A stretch of 64,000 nucleotides of DNA from Microbacterium sp. VKM Ac-2870 (GTDB lineage Bacteria; Actinomycetota; Actinomycetes; Actinomycetales; Microbacteriaceae), in the NCBI RefSeq assembly GCF_015350795.1, contig NZ_JADKSH010000005.1, positions 186,001 to 250,000 on the forward strand. Direction: 5' to 3'. The notes under the pieces are model-generated. The model ran no database searches. It saw only the letters and a list, made by a program, of their open reading frames with translations, and was not told where the DNA came from. This document shows positions 50,327 to 60,892 of this stretch, in pieces; within the stretch, counting starts at the first letter, position 1; the number at the start of each line of letters is the position of its first letter. The position numbers and the translations under genes were made by a program.

Positions 50327-51184
50327 TCAGGCGGAGCCGTCGTCGAGGTTGTCGGAGAGGATGCCGAGCACCTGCGCACGCACGAGGCGCGCACGCTCGC
50401 CGAGGGCTCCGGCCACGGTGTCGACGAAGGCCTCGACGAAGGCGGCGTGCGCCACCCGCGACGTGTGGGCGAGCTCCTCGCGGAAGCTCACCCCCGTCGG
50501 GGCGATCACGAGCGAGAGGTCGGCCAGGTCGGCGAGCGGGCTCGACGCGAAAGACGTGAGCGCGATCACCCGAGCCCCCGCCGCCCGCGCGCCCTCGGCA
50601 GCTCGCAGACTGGCAGCATTCGCACCCGAACCGCTGACGACGATGCAGACGTCCGCCGCCGAGAGCTGTCGCGCCGCGATCTGCTGCGCGATGGCATCCG
50701 CGATCACCTCCGCCGGTCGCCCGACCGCCGTCAGCCGCATCGCGAGGTCACTCGCGACCGGGGCCGACAGCCCGTTGGCCACGACGAGCAATCGCGTCGC
50801 GCCCGAGACGCCGGCGACGGCGGCCGAGACGTCGGCCTCGGTCATCAGACTCACCGCCGTCGTGAGCGACTGCGCCGCGCGGGCGAGGGCGGCCCGGAGT
50901 TCGCCGAGCGGCCCATCGCCGTGATCGAGTTCGCGCTCGGTCTGGGCGCCCAGCTCTGCGGCCAGCGCGACCCGCAACTGCGGGTAGCCGCGGTAGCCGA
51001 GCGACTGGCAGGCGCGGACCACCGATGACCGCGCCACGCCTGCCCGATCGGCCAGTTGCTGCGCCGTGAGTTCCACGACGGCGTCCGGCTCGGCGACGAT
51101 CAGGTCGGCAACGCGGCGCTCGGTCGGCTGCAGGCTGTTGCGCATCGCGGCGATGCGCACCGTGGTCGGAGCGTCAACGGGCAC
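50327..51184 (-). CDS. RpiR/MurR-family transcriptional regulator
   Basis: The 285-residue protein has an RpiR helix-turn-helix (TAQQLADRAGVARSSVVRACQSLGYRG) and a C-terminal SIS domain (GATRLLVVANGLSAPVASDLA; VVSGSGANAASLRAAEGARAAGARVIALT) that binds phosphosugars or similar. GTG at 51184 is chosen because GGAGG sits six nt before it. The start overlaps the last permease gene by 11 nt, so it belongs to the phn-like operon and likely controls it. An RpiR regulator suggests the imported compound gives a phosphorylated sugar-like effector. Confidence 0.88.
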   Translation of the reverse strand: MPVDAPTTVRIAAMRNSLQPTERRVADLIVAEPDAVVELTAQQLADRAGVARSSVVRACQSLGYRGYPQLRVALAAELGAQTERELDHGDGPLGELRAALARAAQSLTTAVSLMTEADVSAAVAGVSGATRLLVVANGLSAPVASDLAMRLTAVGRPAEVIADAIAQQIAARQLSAADVCIVVSGSGANAASLRAAEGARAAGARVIALTSFASSPLADLADLSLVIAPTGVSFREELAHTSRVAHAAFVEAFVDTVAGALGERARLVRAQVLGILSDNLDDGSA

Positions 51185-52016
51185 GCGGACCCTCCATGAT
51201 TCGCCGGCGGAGCATGCCGCTGACGGCATCGATCGCCATCGTCACGACGATGACCACGATGAGCAGCATCCCCACGGTGGACCACTCCCGGTACTGGGTG
51301 TAGGACGTCAGCATATCGCCGATGCCCCCGACGCCGATGAGGCCCAGCACGGCCGATGAGCGCACGTTGATCTCGAAGCGGTAGAGCCAGAACGACAGGA
51401 ACACGGGCTGCGCCTGCGGCCACACTCCCCACCGCAGCACCTGAGCGGTAGATCCACCCGCGGCGCGCGCGGCCTCGATCGGGCCGGCGGGAACGGCTTC
51501 GACAGCCTCGTACCCCCACTTGCCGAGCGTGCCGATGCCGTTCACCGCGAGGGCGAGGGCACCGGTGAGAGGCGTCAGGCCGGTCACCGACAGGATGATG
51601 ATCGCGATGATCAGCTCCGGCACGGCACGGACCACCGAGAACACCAGTCGCAGCACACCGCGCAACCACACGAGACCGAACCCGCGGGCGGCGATGAGGC
51701 TGAGGGGCGTGGCGAGCAGGATGCCGAGGACGGTGCCCACCCACGCCATCTCGATGCTCCGCCAGGTCTGCCACAGCGCTTCGGGCAGCTTCGACCATTC
51801 CGGCGCCGAGAACATCAGCCAGAGGTAGCGGCCGATGTCGGCGGGAAGATCAGCGAGTCGCCCCCACGCGATCTGCACCGACCAGAACGCGGCGACCACG
51901 ATGACCGTCACGACAACGGTGGCGATCGGTCGCCACAGCGAGCGGCGACGCGTGGGGAGCTGAAGCGTTTGCGGCGCCCGGGGAACGCGGGGTGCCCGCG
52001 GAGCGAGGACGGTCAT
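51174..52016 (-). CDS. phnE: PhnE-type ABC transporter permease (second copy)
   Basis: The 280-residue permease has about six helices and the phosphonate/phosphite-type permease motif GPIEAARAAGGSTAQVLRWGVWPQ, then NVRSSAVLGLIGVGGIG. It overlaps the first permease by 4 nt, and the two differ clearly in sequence, so they probably form a heterodimer. The N-terminus is Arg/Pro-rich. Confidence 0.88.
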   Translation of the reverse strand: MTVLAPRAPRVPRAPQTLQLPTRRRSLWRPIATVVVTVIVVAAFWSVQIAWGRLADLPADIGRYLWLMFSAPEWSKLPEALWQTWRSIEMAWVGTVLGILLATPLSLIAARGFGLVWLRGVLRLVFSVVRAVPELIIAIIILSVTGLTPLTGALALAVNGIGTLGKWGYEAVEAVPAGPIEAARAAGGSTAQVLRWGVWPQAQPVFLSFWLYRFEINVRSSAVLGLIGVGGIGDMLTSYTQYREWSTVGMLLIVVIVVTMAIDAVSGMLRRRIMEGPRAR

Positions 52017-52810
52017 ACGAGCCTCCGGCGGATGGCGTCGCTCACGAGGTCGATCACGACGACGACGATGAGCACCTCGAGGATGATGAGCGAGAGCTGG
52101 TCGTAGCGATAGAAGGTGCGGACCGCGTCGATGAGCAGGCCGATGCCGCCGGCACCGACCAGGCCGAGCACGGTCGACGCGCGCACGTTCAGCTCGAAGA
52201 CGTAGAGCGTCTGCGAGACGAACGCCGGCCACGCATCCGGCAGAGCGATGGCGCGATTGATCTGGGCTTGAGTGCCGCCGGCCGCACGCCCGGCTTCGAT
52301 GGCCCCGGCATCGGTGGCGTCGATCGACTCGGAGACGAGCTTGACGATGATGCCGACGTTGAAGATCGCGAGCGCGATGATGCCCGGCAGCGCCCCGACG
52401 CCGACCATCGCGACGAGAACGGCGGCGTAGACGAGTTCGGGAACCGCGCGGATGACGTTGAGCGCCGTCCGCACGACGCCGCGCACCACCGGATGCGGGT
52501 TGGTCGGACGCGCGGCCCAGAACGACAGCGGCAGGGAGACGGCCGCCCCGACGACCGTGCCGAGCACGGCCATCTGCAGCGTCTCGACCATCGGCGCGAC
52601 GGTGCGCGGGAAGAACGACCAGTCGGGTGTGAGCAGTTCGATGATCTTCGTGGCGCCGTTTCGCCAGTTGGCGATGATCGGGGCGATGTCCAAGCCCACT
52701 CCGATGCCGGGAAGGCACGTGATCACGGTGATCGCCGCGACGATGGCCACCGCGATCCACACCCGGCCCCGTCCGCGCGGACGGGGAGGAACCGATAGTG
52801 CCGCACTCAC
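52013..52810 (-). CDS. phnE: PhnE-type ABC transporter permease (first copy)
   Basis: The 265-residue permease shows the same signature as its neighbour: [24 protein letters not shown] and [17 protein letters not shown]. It sits between phnC and the second permease with ATGA overlaps on both sides. Paired phnE genes are common in actinobacterial phosphonate-type importers. Confidence 0.88.
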   Translation of the reverse strand: MSAALSVPPRPRGRGRVWIAVAIVAAITVITCLPGIGVGLDIAPIIANWRNGATKIIELLTPDWSFFPRTVAPMVETLQMAVLGTVVGAAVSLPLSFWAARPTNPHPVVRGVVRTALNVIRAVPELVYAAVLVAMVGVGALPGIIALAIFNVGIIVKLVSESIDATDAGAIEAGRAAGGTQAQINRAIALPDAWPAFVSQTLYVFELNVRASTVLGLVGAGGIGLLIDAVRTFYRYDQLSLIILEVLIVVVVIDLVSDAIRRRLV

Positions 52811-53625
52811 CGGTCGAGCCGATCGTCGCCGGTGAGCGAACGCCCGTAGATGTTCTCGAAGTCGGCATCCGTGGCACTCGACGCTGACCCGTCGAACACG
52901 ATCTCTCCACCGCGCATACCGATGATCCGGGCGCCGTATTGACGCGCGAGATCGAGCAGGTGGATGTTGACGAGCACCGTGATGCCGAGGTCGGCGTTGA
53001 TGCGGCGGAGGTCGCCCATCACGCCGTGCGCGGTGGGTGGGTCGAGGCTCGCGACCGGTTCATCGGCGAGGACGATCCGCGGCTGCTGGGCGAGGGCGCG
53101 CGCGATGGCCACGCGCTGCTGCTGCCCTCCCGAGAGCGCCGAGGCGCGTTCCCAGACCTTCGCGAGGATGCCGACCCGTTCGAGCGCCTCGAACGCGATC
53201 TGCTTGTCGGCGTCACGGTAGGCACCCACGAGGGTCCGCCACCGCGACGTGTGCGTGAGGCGTCCGACGAGCACGTTGTTCAATACAGTGGTGCGCCCGG
53301 CGAGGTTGAACCCCTGGAACACCATGCCGATCTGCCCGCGCAACTGTCGCAGCCGGCCGCCCCGCGCGGTATCGACGCGCTGACCGCCCACCGTGACGGT
53401 CCCTTCGGTGACCGGCACGAGCCCGTTGATCGTGCGGATGAGCGTGGACTTGCCCGACCCCGACAGCCCGACGATGCAGACCATCTCGCCGGGGGCGATC
53501 TCGAGGTCCACGCCGCGCAGGCCCACGGTGCCGTTCGGGTAGCGCACGGTGACGTCGTCGAGGCGGATGCCCCAGGGCGTCGAGGCCGCAGCCTCGACGC
53601 CCTGGGTGTGGATCAGATCGGTCAC
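52807..53625 (-). CDS. phnC: PhnC-type ABC transporter ATP-binding protein
   Basis: The 272-residue ATPase has Walker [12 protein letters not shown]-loop [12 protein letters not shown], signature [15 protein letters not shown], Walker [13 protein letters not shown] and the switch His in VNIHLLDLA. The FNL-R and DEPVASLDP stretches are typical of PhnC. It energises the two permeases. The start overlaps the binding-protein gene by 4 nt. Confidence 0.92.
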   Translation of the reverse strand: MTDLIHTQGVEAAASTPWGIRLDDVTVRYPNGTVGLRGVDLEIAPGEMVCIVGLSGSGKSTLIRTINGLVPVTEGTVTVGGQRVDTARGGRLRQLRGQIGMVFQGFNLAGRTTVLNNVLVGRLTHTSRWRTLVGAYRDADKQIAFEALERVGILAKVWERASALSGGQQQRVAIARALAQQPRIVLADEPVASLDPPTAHGVMGDLRRINADLGITVLVNIHLLDLARQYGARIIGMRGGEIVFDGSASSATDADFENIYGRSLTGDDRLDR

Positions 53626-54602
53626 TGCAGTCCCAGCTGCTGGGCGGCGCGCGCGACGACGTCGAGCGACGCCGGGTTGGCCGGGGCGAGCTTGGTGATC
53701 GAGTAGATGCTCTTGAGCACCGCGGAGCCCGCATCGGTGGTGGAGTACGACGCGAGAGCCTGGGTGATCTTGTCCTGCAGCGCGGGCGAGAGCTTCGACG
53801 AGACCGCGACACCGTCGTTGGGGATGGGGTCGCTCAGCGCGAAGACGACGACTTTCTGACCGACGTCGGGGGTGTCCTTCTTCACCAGCGTGCGGGCGTC
53901 CCAGAAGCTGAAGCCGACCTCGGCATCACCCTTGTACACGGCCATGACCGATGCGTCGTTGGCCGTGACGGGGATCTTCTGGAAGCCGTTGTCGATGTCG
54001 ATGCCCTTCTCCTTGAGAGCGAGCATCGGGTAGATGTAACCGGCGGGCGAACCCGGGCCGAGCACGGCGACCTTCGCGCCGGCGATCTTGGTGATGGCGT
54101 CGAGGCCGCTGGGCGTGGCCAGCTTGTCGGTGCCGTTGCAGTAGAGCATGCCGTCCTTGTCGACGGGGGTGTCGGAGCAGTACTTGCTCGGGTTGTTGGT
54201 CATGAACTGCGCCGGGTAGGTGATGGCACCGTTGCGCTCGGTCTGGAGAACGACCTTGGCGCCGTAGCGGTCGCTCGCCTGCCACAGCTGCAGCGACGGG
54301 AGGAAGCCGATCTGGGCCTGGTCGGCGCCCATGGCCTCGACGGCGGCCTGGTAGTCCTTCGAGACGACACCGGTGACCGGGATGCCGAGGGTGGAGCTGA
54401 GCATGTCGGTGAGGGGCTTGGCCGTGTCGACGAGGCCGGCCTGATCCTGCGACGGAACGAGGGCCAGCACGAGCGAGGTCGGGTCGGCGGCGGGAGCCGC
54501 AGAGCCGGATGCGTCGGTGCTGCCGGAGCAGCCGGCGAGCGCGACGGCGGCCACGAGCGCCGTCGCGGCGGTCGCAGCGAGGCGGAGGCGGGAGATACGC
54601 AT
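53622..54602 (-). CDS. phnD: PhnD-type substrate-binding lipoprotein
   Basis: The 326-residue precursor has lipobox ALAGC (Cys25). The mature domain is a PhnD/PtxB-type binding protein: [19 protein letters not shown] at the start, [27 protein letters not shown], and [12 protein letters not shown]. PhnD proteins bind phosphonates, phosphite or phosphate-like anions. GAAGGA precedes the ATG. No C-P lyase, phosphonatase (phnX/phnW) or phosphite dehydrogenase gene is next to it in the window, so the ligand may be a phosphate ester handled by the HAD enzyme. Confidence 0.88.
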   Translation of the reverse strand: MRISRLRLAATAATALVAAVALAGCSGSTDASGSAAPAADPTSLVLALVPSQDQAGLVDTAKPLTDMLSSTLGIPVTGVVSKDYQAAVEAMGADQAQIGFLPSLQLWQASDRYGAKVVLQTERNGAITYPAQFMTNNPSKYCSDTPVDKDGMLYCNGTDKLATPSGLDAITKIAGAKVAVLGPGSPAGYIYPMLALKEKGIDIDNGFQKIPVTANDASVMAVYKGDAEVGFSFWDARTLVKKDTPDVGQKVVVFALSDPIPNDGVAVSSKLSPALQDKITQALASYSTTDAGSAVLKSIYSITKLAPANPASLDVVARAAQQLGLQ

Positions 54603-54643
54603 GAGGTTCCTTCGATGTCGGGTGGTGCGTGTGTGCGGGAGGG

Positions 54644-55333
54644 TCAGCGGGCGTACGCGTGCGCGCGCACCCAGTCGGAGAGGGCGGGAAGCAGTTCGGG
54701 AAGCGTGCGGGCGTGGAAGTCGGGCGATGCCGACGGGTCGGGGTACCCGCCGACGAGCGCGGTCGCGTGACCGCGCTCGTGCGCGGGGGCCAGGTCGTTG
54801 CGCCAGATGTCGCCGACGGCGAGCACCGCGGCATCGTCGCCGAGGCCGTCGAGCATGTCGGCGAGGCCGTCGGGCTTGCCGGCGCTGACGACGATCCGAT
54901 CGAAGTGCCGGTCGAGCCCGAGCGCCGAGAGGGCCTCAGGAATGCGCACGCCGGGGGCGTTCGTGACGAGGATGCGCTCGGCGTCGACGTCGGCGAGGAA
55001 CGCGGCGAGGCCGTCGGGAGCGGTGATCGGGGCGGCCTCCGAGGCGAGCTGCGTCCGGCTGGCCGCGTATCCACGGCTGAGCGCATCGGGAGTTGCCCCG
55101 GCGGCCACCGCCAGCACGCGCACGAGGTCGTAGGCGTCGATGGCGGCATCGTCGGTGGCCTCTGCGCTGCCCGCATCCGCACCTTCGGTGGCGGCGAGGC
55201 CCGCCGCGACGTCGTCGACGAAGGACGGCCCCAAGCCGGCCTGCTCGGCGACGGCGCGCGCATAGGCGCGCACCGGACCGTCACCGAGGGCGACGGTACC
55301 GTCGAAGTCGAAGATGAGGATGGGACGAGGCAC
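54644..55333 (-). CDS. HAD-superfamily phosphatase heading the phn-like operon
   Basis: The 229-residue protein has the HAD motifs: nucleophile DFDGTV near the N-terminus, motif II in ILVTNAPGV (Thr-Asn), the motif III lysine in SAGKPDGL, and motif IV in VLAVGDIWRNDLAPA. A helical cap lies between motifs I and II. It probably dephosphorylates a small molecule brought in by the adjacent importer. GTG at 55333 is preferred because AAGGAG precedes it and the fold starts directly after; ATG at 55378 is the alternative. It is divergent from the unrecognised gene at 55393. Confidence 0.82.
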   Translation of the reverse strand: MPRPILIFDFDGTVALGDGPVRAYARAVAEQAGLGPSFVDDVAAGLAATEGADAGSAEATDDAAIDAYDLVRVLAVAAGATPDALSRGYAASRTQLASEAAPITAPDGLAAFLADVDAERILVTNAPGVRIPEALSALGLDRHFDRIVVSAGKPDGLADMLDGLGDDAAVLAVGDIWRNDLAPAHERGHATALVGGYPDPSASPDFHARTLPELLPALSDWVRAHAYAR

Positions 55334-55362
55334 GAAACTCCTTGAGGGCCGCCGAACACGAG

Positions 55363-55399
55363 TGGACGCTTCGTCCATAGTGAGGGAGAGTTGTGGACG
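55363..55399. promoter_or_regulatory. Repeats between the HAD gene and the divergent unknown gene
   Basis: TGGACG-CTT-CGTCCA (55363-55377) is a 6-bp inverted repeat, and GTGGACGC occurs twice, at 55362-55369 and 55392-55399, 30 bp apart. The region is the only non-coding space between two divergent genes, so these may be regulator sites, possibly for the RpiR-type protein. Confidence 0.4.
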
Positions 55400-56094
55400 C
55401 AATGACCACACCAGATGAACAGCGGGTAAAAAGTCGCCATGAGATCGCGCGGCTCGATGTCGTCGCGCACGCCGCGGCATCCGACCCGCGTGCCGCACTG
55501 GACGCTCTCCCCTGGCTCGGCGCCGCGATCGACGCGGATGCCGCTGCGGGACGCTTCGTCACGTGGGGCCGATCGACGGCGATCGATGAGAACACCGGCA
55601 CCGCGGTGGTGCCAGCGCCGGTCTTCGAGGCGCTGCACTCCCGCGCCGGAATCGACGCGCATTTCCCGGTCGGCAACGCGGGACTGCTGCATGTCTACGG
55701 GTACCTGCTATCGACCGAGCCCACACCCTACGGCCTCAAACGCGAGCGCTGGCTCGACGGCACCCTCGCCCAGGCGTACGGTCTGGCCGCCGACGCATTC
55801 CACCCGTGGGTCGTCGCGGAGGACGACACCCTGCTGGTGCGCGTCACGAACGCGACGACCGCCCTCCTGTCCCGCGAACCGGCCCGACGCGAGCGCATCG
55901 GCGACACCGAGGCCCTGATCGCGATCGGCCGACACGCGGCATCCGACCCGTCTGGACCATCAGCGCTCGTTTACGCGCTCGTCCACGGCGAGGAGCGACG
56001 ACTCATCACGACGTTCCCGGTCGCCGATCCCGCCGCCGTGCTGACGTCCGTCGCGCAGGACGGCCCTCGCCTGCGGTGGAACGCGGTCGCGTAG
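55393..56094 (+). CDS. Unrecognised conserved-looking protein next to the phn-like operon
   Basis: The 233-residue protein has no signal peptide, membrane helix or nucleotide motif I can identify. It is soluble and acidic; distinct stretches are [20 protein letters not shown] and [12 protein letters not shown] in the middle, and a second half with [16 protein letters not shown] and [20 protein letters not shown]. Codon use matches its neighbours, so it is a genuine coding region. GTG at 55393 follows GAGGGAG; ATG at 55402 would begin MTTPDEQ. It is divergent from the HAD-importer operon and convergent with ramB, and could be a partner in metabolising the imported compound. I do not recognise the family. 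Confidence 0.7.
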   Translation: MDAMTTPDEQRVKSRHEIARLDVVAHAAASDPRAALDALPWLGAAIDADAAAGRFVTWGRSTAIDENTGTAVVPAPVFEALHSRAGIDAHFPVGNAGLLHVYGYLLSTEPTPYGLKRERWLDGTLAQAYGLAADAFHPWVVAEDDTLLVRVTNATTALLSREPARRERIGDTEALIAIGRHAASDPSGPSALVYALVHGEERRLITTFPVADPAAVLTSVAQDGPRLRWNAVA

Positions 56095-56116
56095 CCTCAC
56101 TTCCACGTGCCCCAGA

Positions 56117-56179
56117 CAGGCGATCTGCCGAGAACAGGCGCTCGTGGCGGCATCCATCCTGCGCCGGGCAGATCGCCTG
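56117..56179. repeat. Long-armed inverted repeat between convergent genes
   Basis: CAGGCGATCTGCC (56117-56129) and its exact complement GGCAGATCGCCTG (56167-56179) are 37 nt apart, and inner GGCGC/GCGCC can pair as well. It lies between the stop codons of the unknown gene and ramB and may act as a two-way terminator, though there is no T-run. Confidence 0.6.
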
Positions 56180-56197
56180 CGCCGCGGCGAACGGCGG

Positions 56198-57679
56198 TCA
56201 GCCGCGCGGCGCGTGCGCCTCGAGGAACTCGTACAGATCGGTCGTGTCGACTCCCGGGAACGCACCGGTGGGCAGCGTCGCGAGCAGAGTCCGCGGCGTC
56301 CGCACGTTCGGCCAGGCCTGGTCGCGCCACTGGGTCTCGAGCTCGGCGGGAGCACGGCGGCAGCACACCTCGACGGCATGGCGCGAGACGCCGCGGTTGG
56401 TGGTCTCGCGGCCGACGAACCACTTCGTGTCGTCGAAGCGCACACCCACCGACACCGAGTGCGCCCCCTCGCTGGAGGTCTCCACGCGCGCCGTGCACCA
56501 GAACGTGCCGTTGCCGGTGTCGGTGTACTGGTAGTACGGGTTGAACTTGTCGGGGATGTCGAACACGACCCGACTGGTCCACCGGCGACAGCACAATTGC
56601 CCCTCGATCGATCCCAGACGATCGGCGGGGAAGTTCACGTCGTCGTTCTCGTAGGCCTTCGTGATGGTGCCCGACTCGTGCACCTTGAGGAAGTGCACGG
56701 GGATGCCGAGGTGACGGGTCGCCAGGTTGGTGAAGCGATGCGCGGCCGTCTCGTACGACACCGAGTACGCGTCGCGAAGGTCTTCGATCGACAAGGCCCG
56801 ACGCGCCTTGGCATCGGTGAGCACCGGAACGGCGTGCTCCTCGGGAATCAGCAGCGCTCCGGTGAGGTAGTTCGTCTCCACGCGCTGGCGCAGGAACTCG
56901 GCGTACGAGCGCGGCTCGGCGTGCCCGAGGATGCGGCTGGCCAGCGCCTGCAGCACCGCCGTGCGCGAATCGCCCTTCGCCGGCACCGTGCTCGACAGGT
57001 ACAGCCGGCCGTGCTTGATGTCGGCAACGGAGCGGGTGGATGCCGGCAGGTCGGCGACGTAGTGCAGAGAGAAGCCCAGGTGGGCGGCGATGTCCGAGGC
57101 CGTCCGCTGGGTGAGTGGACCGCCGGGGTGATCGACGGCGCGCAGGATGCCGCGGGCATGCTCTTCCAGCTCGGCGAAGTAGTTGTCCTGGCGACGCATG
57201 AGGTGACGCAGATCCACGTTCGCGCGTCGGGCCTCCTCGGGAGTCGCCGAACGCTCGTCGCCGAGTCGTTCGATCTCGCCCTGAAGGGCCAGGAGGGCAC
57301 GGAGGGCGTCGTCGGGAACCGTCTTTCCGATGCGGAAGGGCTCGATGCCGAGCGCTCGGAACGTCTGCCCCTTCATCGCACGCTCAAGCGCGATCTCCAG
57401 CGTCGCCCGCTCCTCGAGGGGCTCGGCCTCGAGCAGTTGGTCGACCGTCGCTCCCAGGGCCTTCGCGATCGCTCGCACCAGCGTCAGCTTGGGTTCGCGC
57501 TTACCGGTCTCGATCATCGAGAGCTGACTCGGCGCCCGCTCGACCGCGGCGGCGAGCTCATCGAGCGTCATCCCCCGGGCGGTGCGCAGTTGGCGGATGC
57601 GTCGACCGATCGTCAGCGCGTCAGCCTCCTCCCCGGCCGAGGAAGAAGCGGCGGAGAGCGGAACATCGACGTTCGTCAT
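56198..57679 (-). CDS. ramB: RamB-type regulator of acetate/glyoxylate metabolism
   Basis: The 493-residue protein belongs to the short-chain fatty acyl regulator family. It has an N-terminal XRE helix-turn-helix ([24 protein letters not shown]), an IrrE/ImmA-like middle region ([22 protein letters not shown], peptidase His-Glu motif lost), and a C-terminal domain with paired cysteines ([21 protein letters not shown]), perhaps a metal site. RamB represses aceA and aceB in Corynebacterium according to carbon source. It is divergent from aceA. CACAAT lies 7 nt before the ATG with no ribosome-binding site, so its mRNA may be leaderless. Confidence 0.92.
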   Translation of the reverse strand: MTNVDVPLSAASSSAGEEADALTIGRRIRQLRTARGMTLDELAAAVERAPSQLSMIETGKREPKLTLVRAIAKALGATVDQLLEAEPLEERATLEIALERAMKGQTFRALGIEPFRIGKTVPDDALRALLALQGEIERLGDERSATPEEARRANVDLRHLMRRQDNYFAELEEHARGILRAVDHPGGPLTQRTASDIAAHLGFSLHYVADLPASTRSVADIKHGRLYLSSTVPAKGDSRTAVLQALASRILGHAEPRSYAEFLRQRVETNYLTGALLIPEEHAVPVLTDAKARRALSIEDLRDAYSVSYETAAHRFTNLATRHLGIPVHFLKVHESGTITKAYENDDVNFPADRLGSIEGQLCCRRWTSRVVFDIPDKFNPYYQYTDTGNGTFWCTARVETSSEGAHSVSVGVRFDDTKWFVGRETTNRGVSRHAVEVCCRRAPAELETQWRDQAWPNVRTPRTLLATLPTGAFPGVDTTDLYEFLEAHAPRG

Positions 57680-57710
57680 GTCGGGGATTGTGTCACAGAA
57701 AGAGAAGATC

Positions 57711-57721
57711 GATCAAACTTC
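57711..57721. promoter_or_regulatory. Candidate RamB site between ramB and aceA
   Basis: On the minus strand GAAGTTTGATC resembles the corynebacterial RamB box (AAAGTTTGCAAA-like). It overlaps the presumed ramB -35 (TTGATC, 18 bp before CACAAT) and lies about 100 bp before aceA, so it could serve both genes. One half-site only; moderate evidence. Confidence 0.4.
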
Positions 57722-57817
57722 ACACCGTCTTTGGTTAGTCCTGGTCGCAATATTCACCCACAGTGGAGTCACGAGCCACTGCCGGCATCACCCCGGCATC
57801 CGATGAAGGAGAGCATC

Positions 57818-59134
<1,317 letters not shown>

Positions 59135-59171
59135 GACCCCCACTCACCCTCCACACAGAAAGAGCAGGGCC

Positions 59172-60797
59172 ATGACTCCCACCGCCACGGGCACCGCGCC
59201 CGCATCGACCATCACCATCACGGGACCGATCCGGGACCGCTACGACGAGATCCTCACGCCGGAGGCCATCGCCTTCCTCGCCGAGCTGCACGTGCGTTTC
59301 GCCGGCCGCCGTCACGACCGCCTCGCGGACCGGATGCGGCGCCGTTTCGAGATCGGCAACGGGCACGACCCGCAGTTCCGCTCCGACACGGCCCACATCC
59401 GCGAGGACGCCGACTGGACGGTCGCGGGCGCCGGCCCGGGCCTGGAGGACCGCCGTGTCGAGATCACCGGCCCGACCGACCCGAAGATGACGATCAACGC
59501 GCTCAACTCGGGGGCGAAGGTGTGGCTGGCCGACCAGGAGGACGCCACGAGCCCCACCTGGCGCAACGTCATCGAGGGTCAGCTCTCCCTGTTCGACGCG
59601 ATCCGCGGGCAGCTGTCGTACACGAGCCCCGAGGGCAAGGAGTACCGCGTCACCGCCGAGCGCACGCCCACGATCGTGATGCGCCCGCGCGGCTGGCACC
59701 TGGTGGAGAAGCACATCCGCTACACCGACCGCGCCGGCCGCGACCTCGCGGCATCCGGTTCACTGGTCGACTACGGGCTGTACTTCTTCCACAACGCGCA
59801 GCGGCTGATCGACAACGGGGTCGGCCCGTACTTCTATCTGCCGAAGATCGAATCGGCCGAAGAGGCGAAGCTCTGGGACGACGTCTTCACGTTCAGCGAG
59901 GAGTACCTCGACATCCCGCACGGCACCATCCGTGCGACGGTGCTCATCGAGACGCTGCCTGCCGCGTTCGAGATGGAGGAGATCCTCTTCGAACTTCGCG
60001 ACCACGTCGCCGGGCTCAACGCAGGTCGGTGGGACTACATCTTCTCGATGATCAAGAACTACCGCGGCCGCGGTGCACGGTTCGTGCTGCCCGACCGCAG
60101 CCAGGTCACGATGACGGTGCCGTTCATGCGCGCGTACACGGAGTTGCTCGTGAAGACGTGCCACAAGCGCGGAGCCTTCGCGATCGGCGGCATGAGCGCC
60201 TTCATCCCCAACCGTCGCGACCCCGAAGTGACGGCGCAGGCGTTCGAAAAGGTCGCCGCCGACAAGAAGCGCGAAGCCGGCGACGGTTTCGACGGCACGT
60301 GGGTGGCTCACCCCGACCTGATCCCGGTGGCGCAGGCGGAGTTCGACGCCGTGCTCGGCGACCGCCCGAACCAGCTCGACCGTCAGCGCCCCGAGGTGCA
60401 CGTTCAGGCGTCGCAGCTGATCGACGTGCACATCGGTCTGCCGATTTCGGCGGCTGGCGTGTACGGCAACGTGTCGGTGGCGATCCGCTACATCGAGGCC
60501 TGGCTGCGGGGCCTCGGCGCCGTCGCGATCGACAACCTGATGGAGGACGCCGCGACGGCGGAGATCAGCCGCAGCCAGGTGTGGCAGTGGATCCACCAGG
60601 ATCGCTCGACCGCAGACGGCACGCGCATCACCCGCGAGTACATCGAAGAGCTCATCTCGCGGGTGCTCGCCGAGGTGGAGCGTGGGGATGATGACCGCTT
60701 CGACGACGCCGCGGCGATCTTCCGCGACGTCGCCCTCGGCGAGGATTTCCCGACGTTTCTGACGCTCGGGGCGTACGCCGACTACCTGGACGACTGA
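59172..60797 (+). CDS. aceB: Malate synthase (A type)
   Basis: The 541-residue enzyme condenses glyoxylate with acetyl-CoA to malate. Its length is that of AceB (the G form is about 720). Landmarks are NSGAKVWLADQEDATSPTW, the RPRGWHLVEKH motif with the catalytic Arg, FYLPKIES, and the late catalytic Asp in NLMEDAATAEISRSQ. A purine-rich AGAGCAGGG lies just before the ATG. It follows aceA, and a perfect 28-nt palindrome closes the operon. Confidence 0.97.
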   Translation: MTPTATGTAPASTITITGPIRDRYDEILTPEAIAFLAELHVRFAGRRHDRLADRMRRRFEIGNGHDPQFRSDTAHIREDADWTVAGAGPGLEDRRVEITGPTDPKMTINALNSGAKVWLADQEDATSPTWRNVIEGQLSLFDAIRGQLSYTSPEGKEYRVTAERTPTIVMRPRGWHLVEKHIRYTDRAGRDLAASGSLVDYGLYFFHNAQRLIDNGVGPYFYLPKIESAEEAKLWDDVFTFSEEYLDIPHGTIRATVLIETLPAAFEMEEILFELRDHVAGLNAGRWDYIFSMIKNYRGRGARFVLPDRSQVTMTVPFMRAYTELLVKTCHKRGAFAIGGMSAFIPNRRDPEVTAQAFEKVAADKKREAGDGFDGTWVAHPDLIPVAQAEFDAVLGDRPNQLDRQRPEVHVQASQLIDVHIGLPISAAGVYGNVSVAIRYIEAWLRGLGAVAIDNLMEDAATAEISRSQVWQWIHQDRSTADGTRITREYIEELISRVLAEVERGDDDRFDDAAAIFRDVALGEDFPTFLTLGAYADYLDD

Positions 60798-60814
60798 GCC
60801 CGCGCTCCGACGAC

Positions 60815-60842
60815 GGGGGTGGATGCCGCGGCATCCACCCCC
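60815..60842 (+). terminator. Terminator of aceAB
   Basis: GGGGGTGGATGCC-GC-GGCATCCACCCCC is fully self-complementary over 28 nt, 18 nt after the aceB stop. It lacks a T-run but is a very stable stem and contains the heptamer GGATGCC. Confidence 0.7.
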
Positions 60843-60856
60843 GCTTCGCGAGTGCC

Positions 60857-60885
60857 TTGACAACTTTAGCTAATGCCATTAGCTT
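60857..60885 (+). promoter_or_regulatory. Promoter of the hydrolase/tetR pair with TetR-type operator
   Basis: TTGACA (60857-60862) and TAGCTT (60880-60885) are 17 bp apart. Between and over the -10 box lies AGCTAAT-GCC-ATTAGCT (60868-60884), a perfect 7-bp inverted repeat. The ATG at 60893 starts 7 nt after the -10 box, so the mRNA would be leaderless. The TetR gene at the end of this operon is the likely repressor. Confidence 0.8.
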
Positions 60886-60892
60886 TATGGCT

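Noticed and set aside
56144..57817. 560-codon extension in front of aceA
   Set aside because: It is antisense to ramB; aceA has a good ribosome-binding site and family start at 57818.
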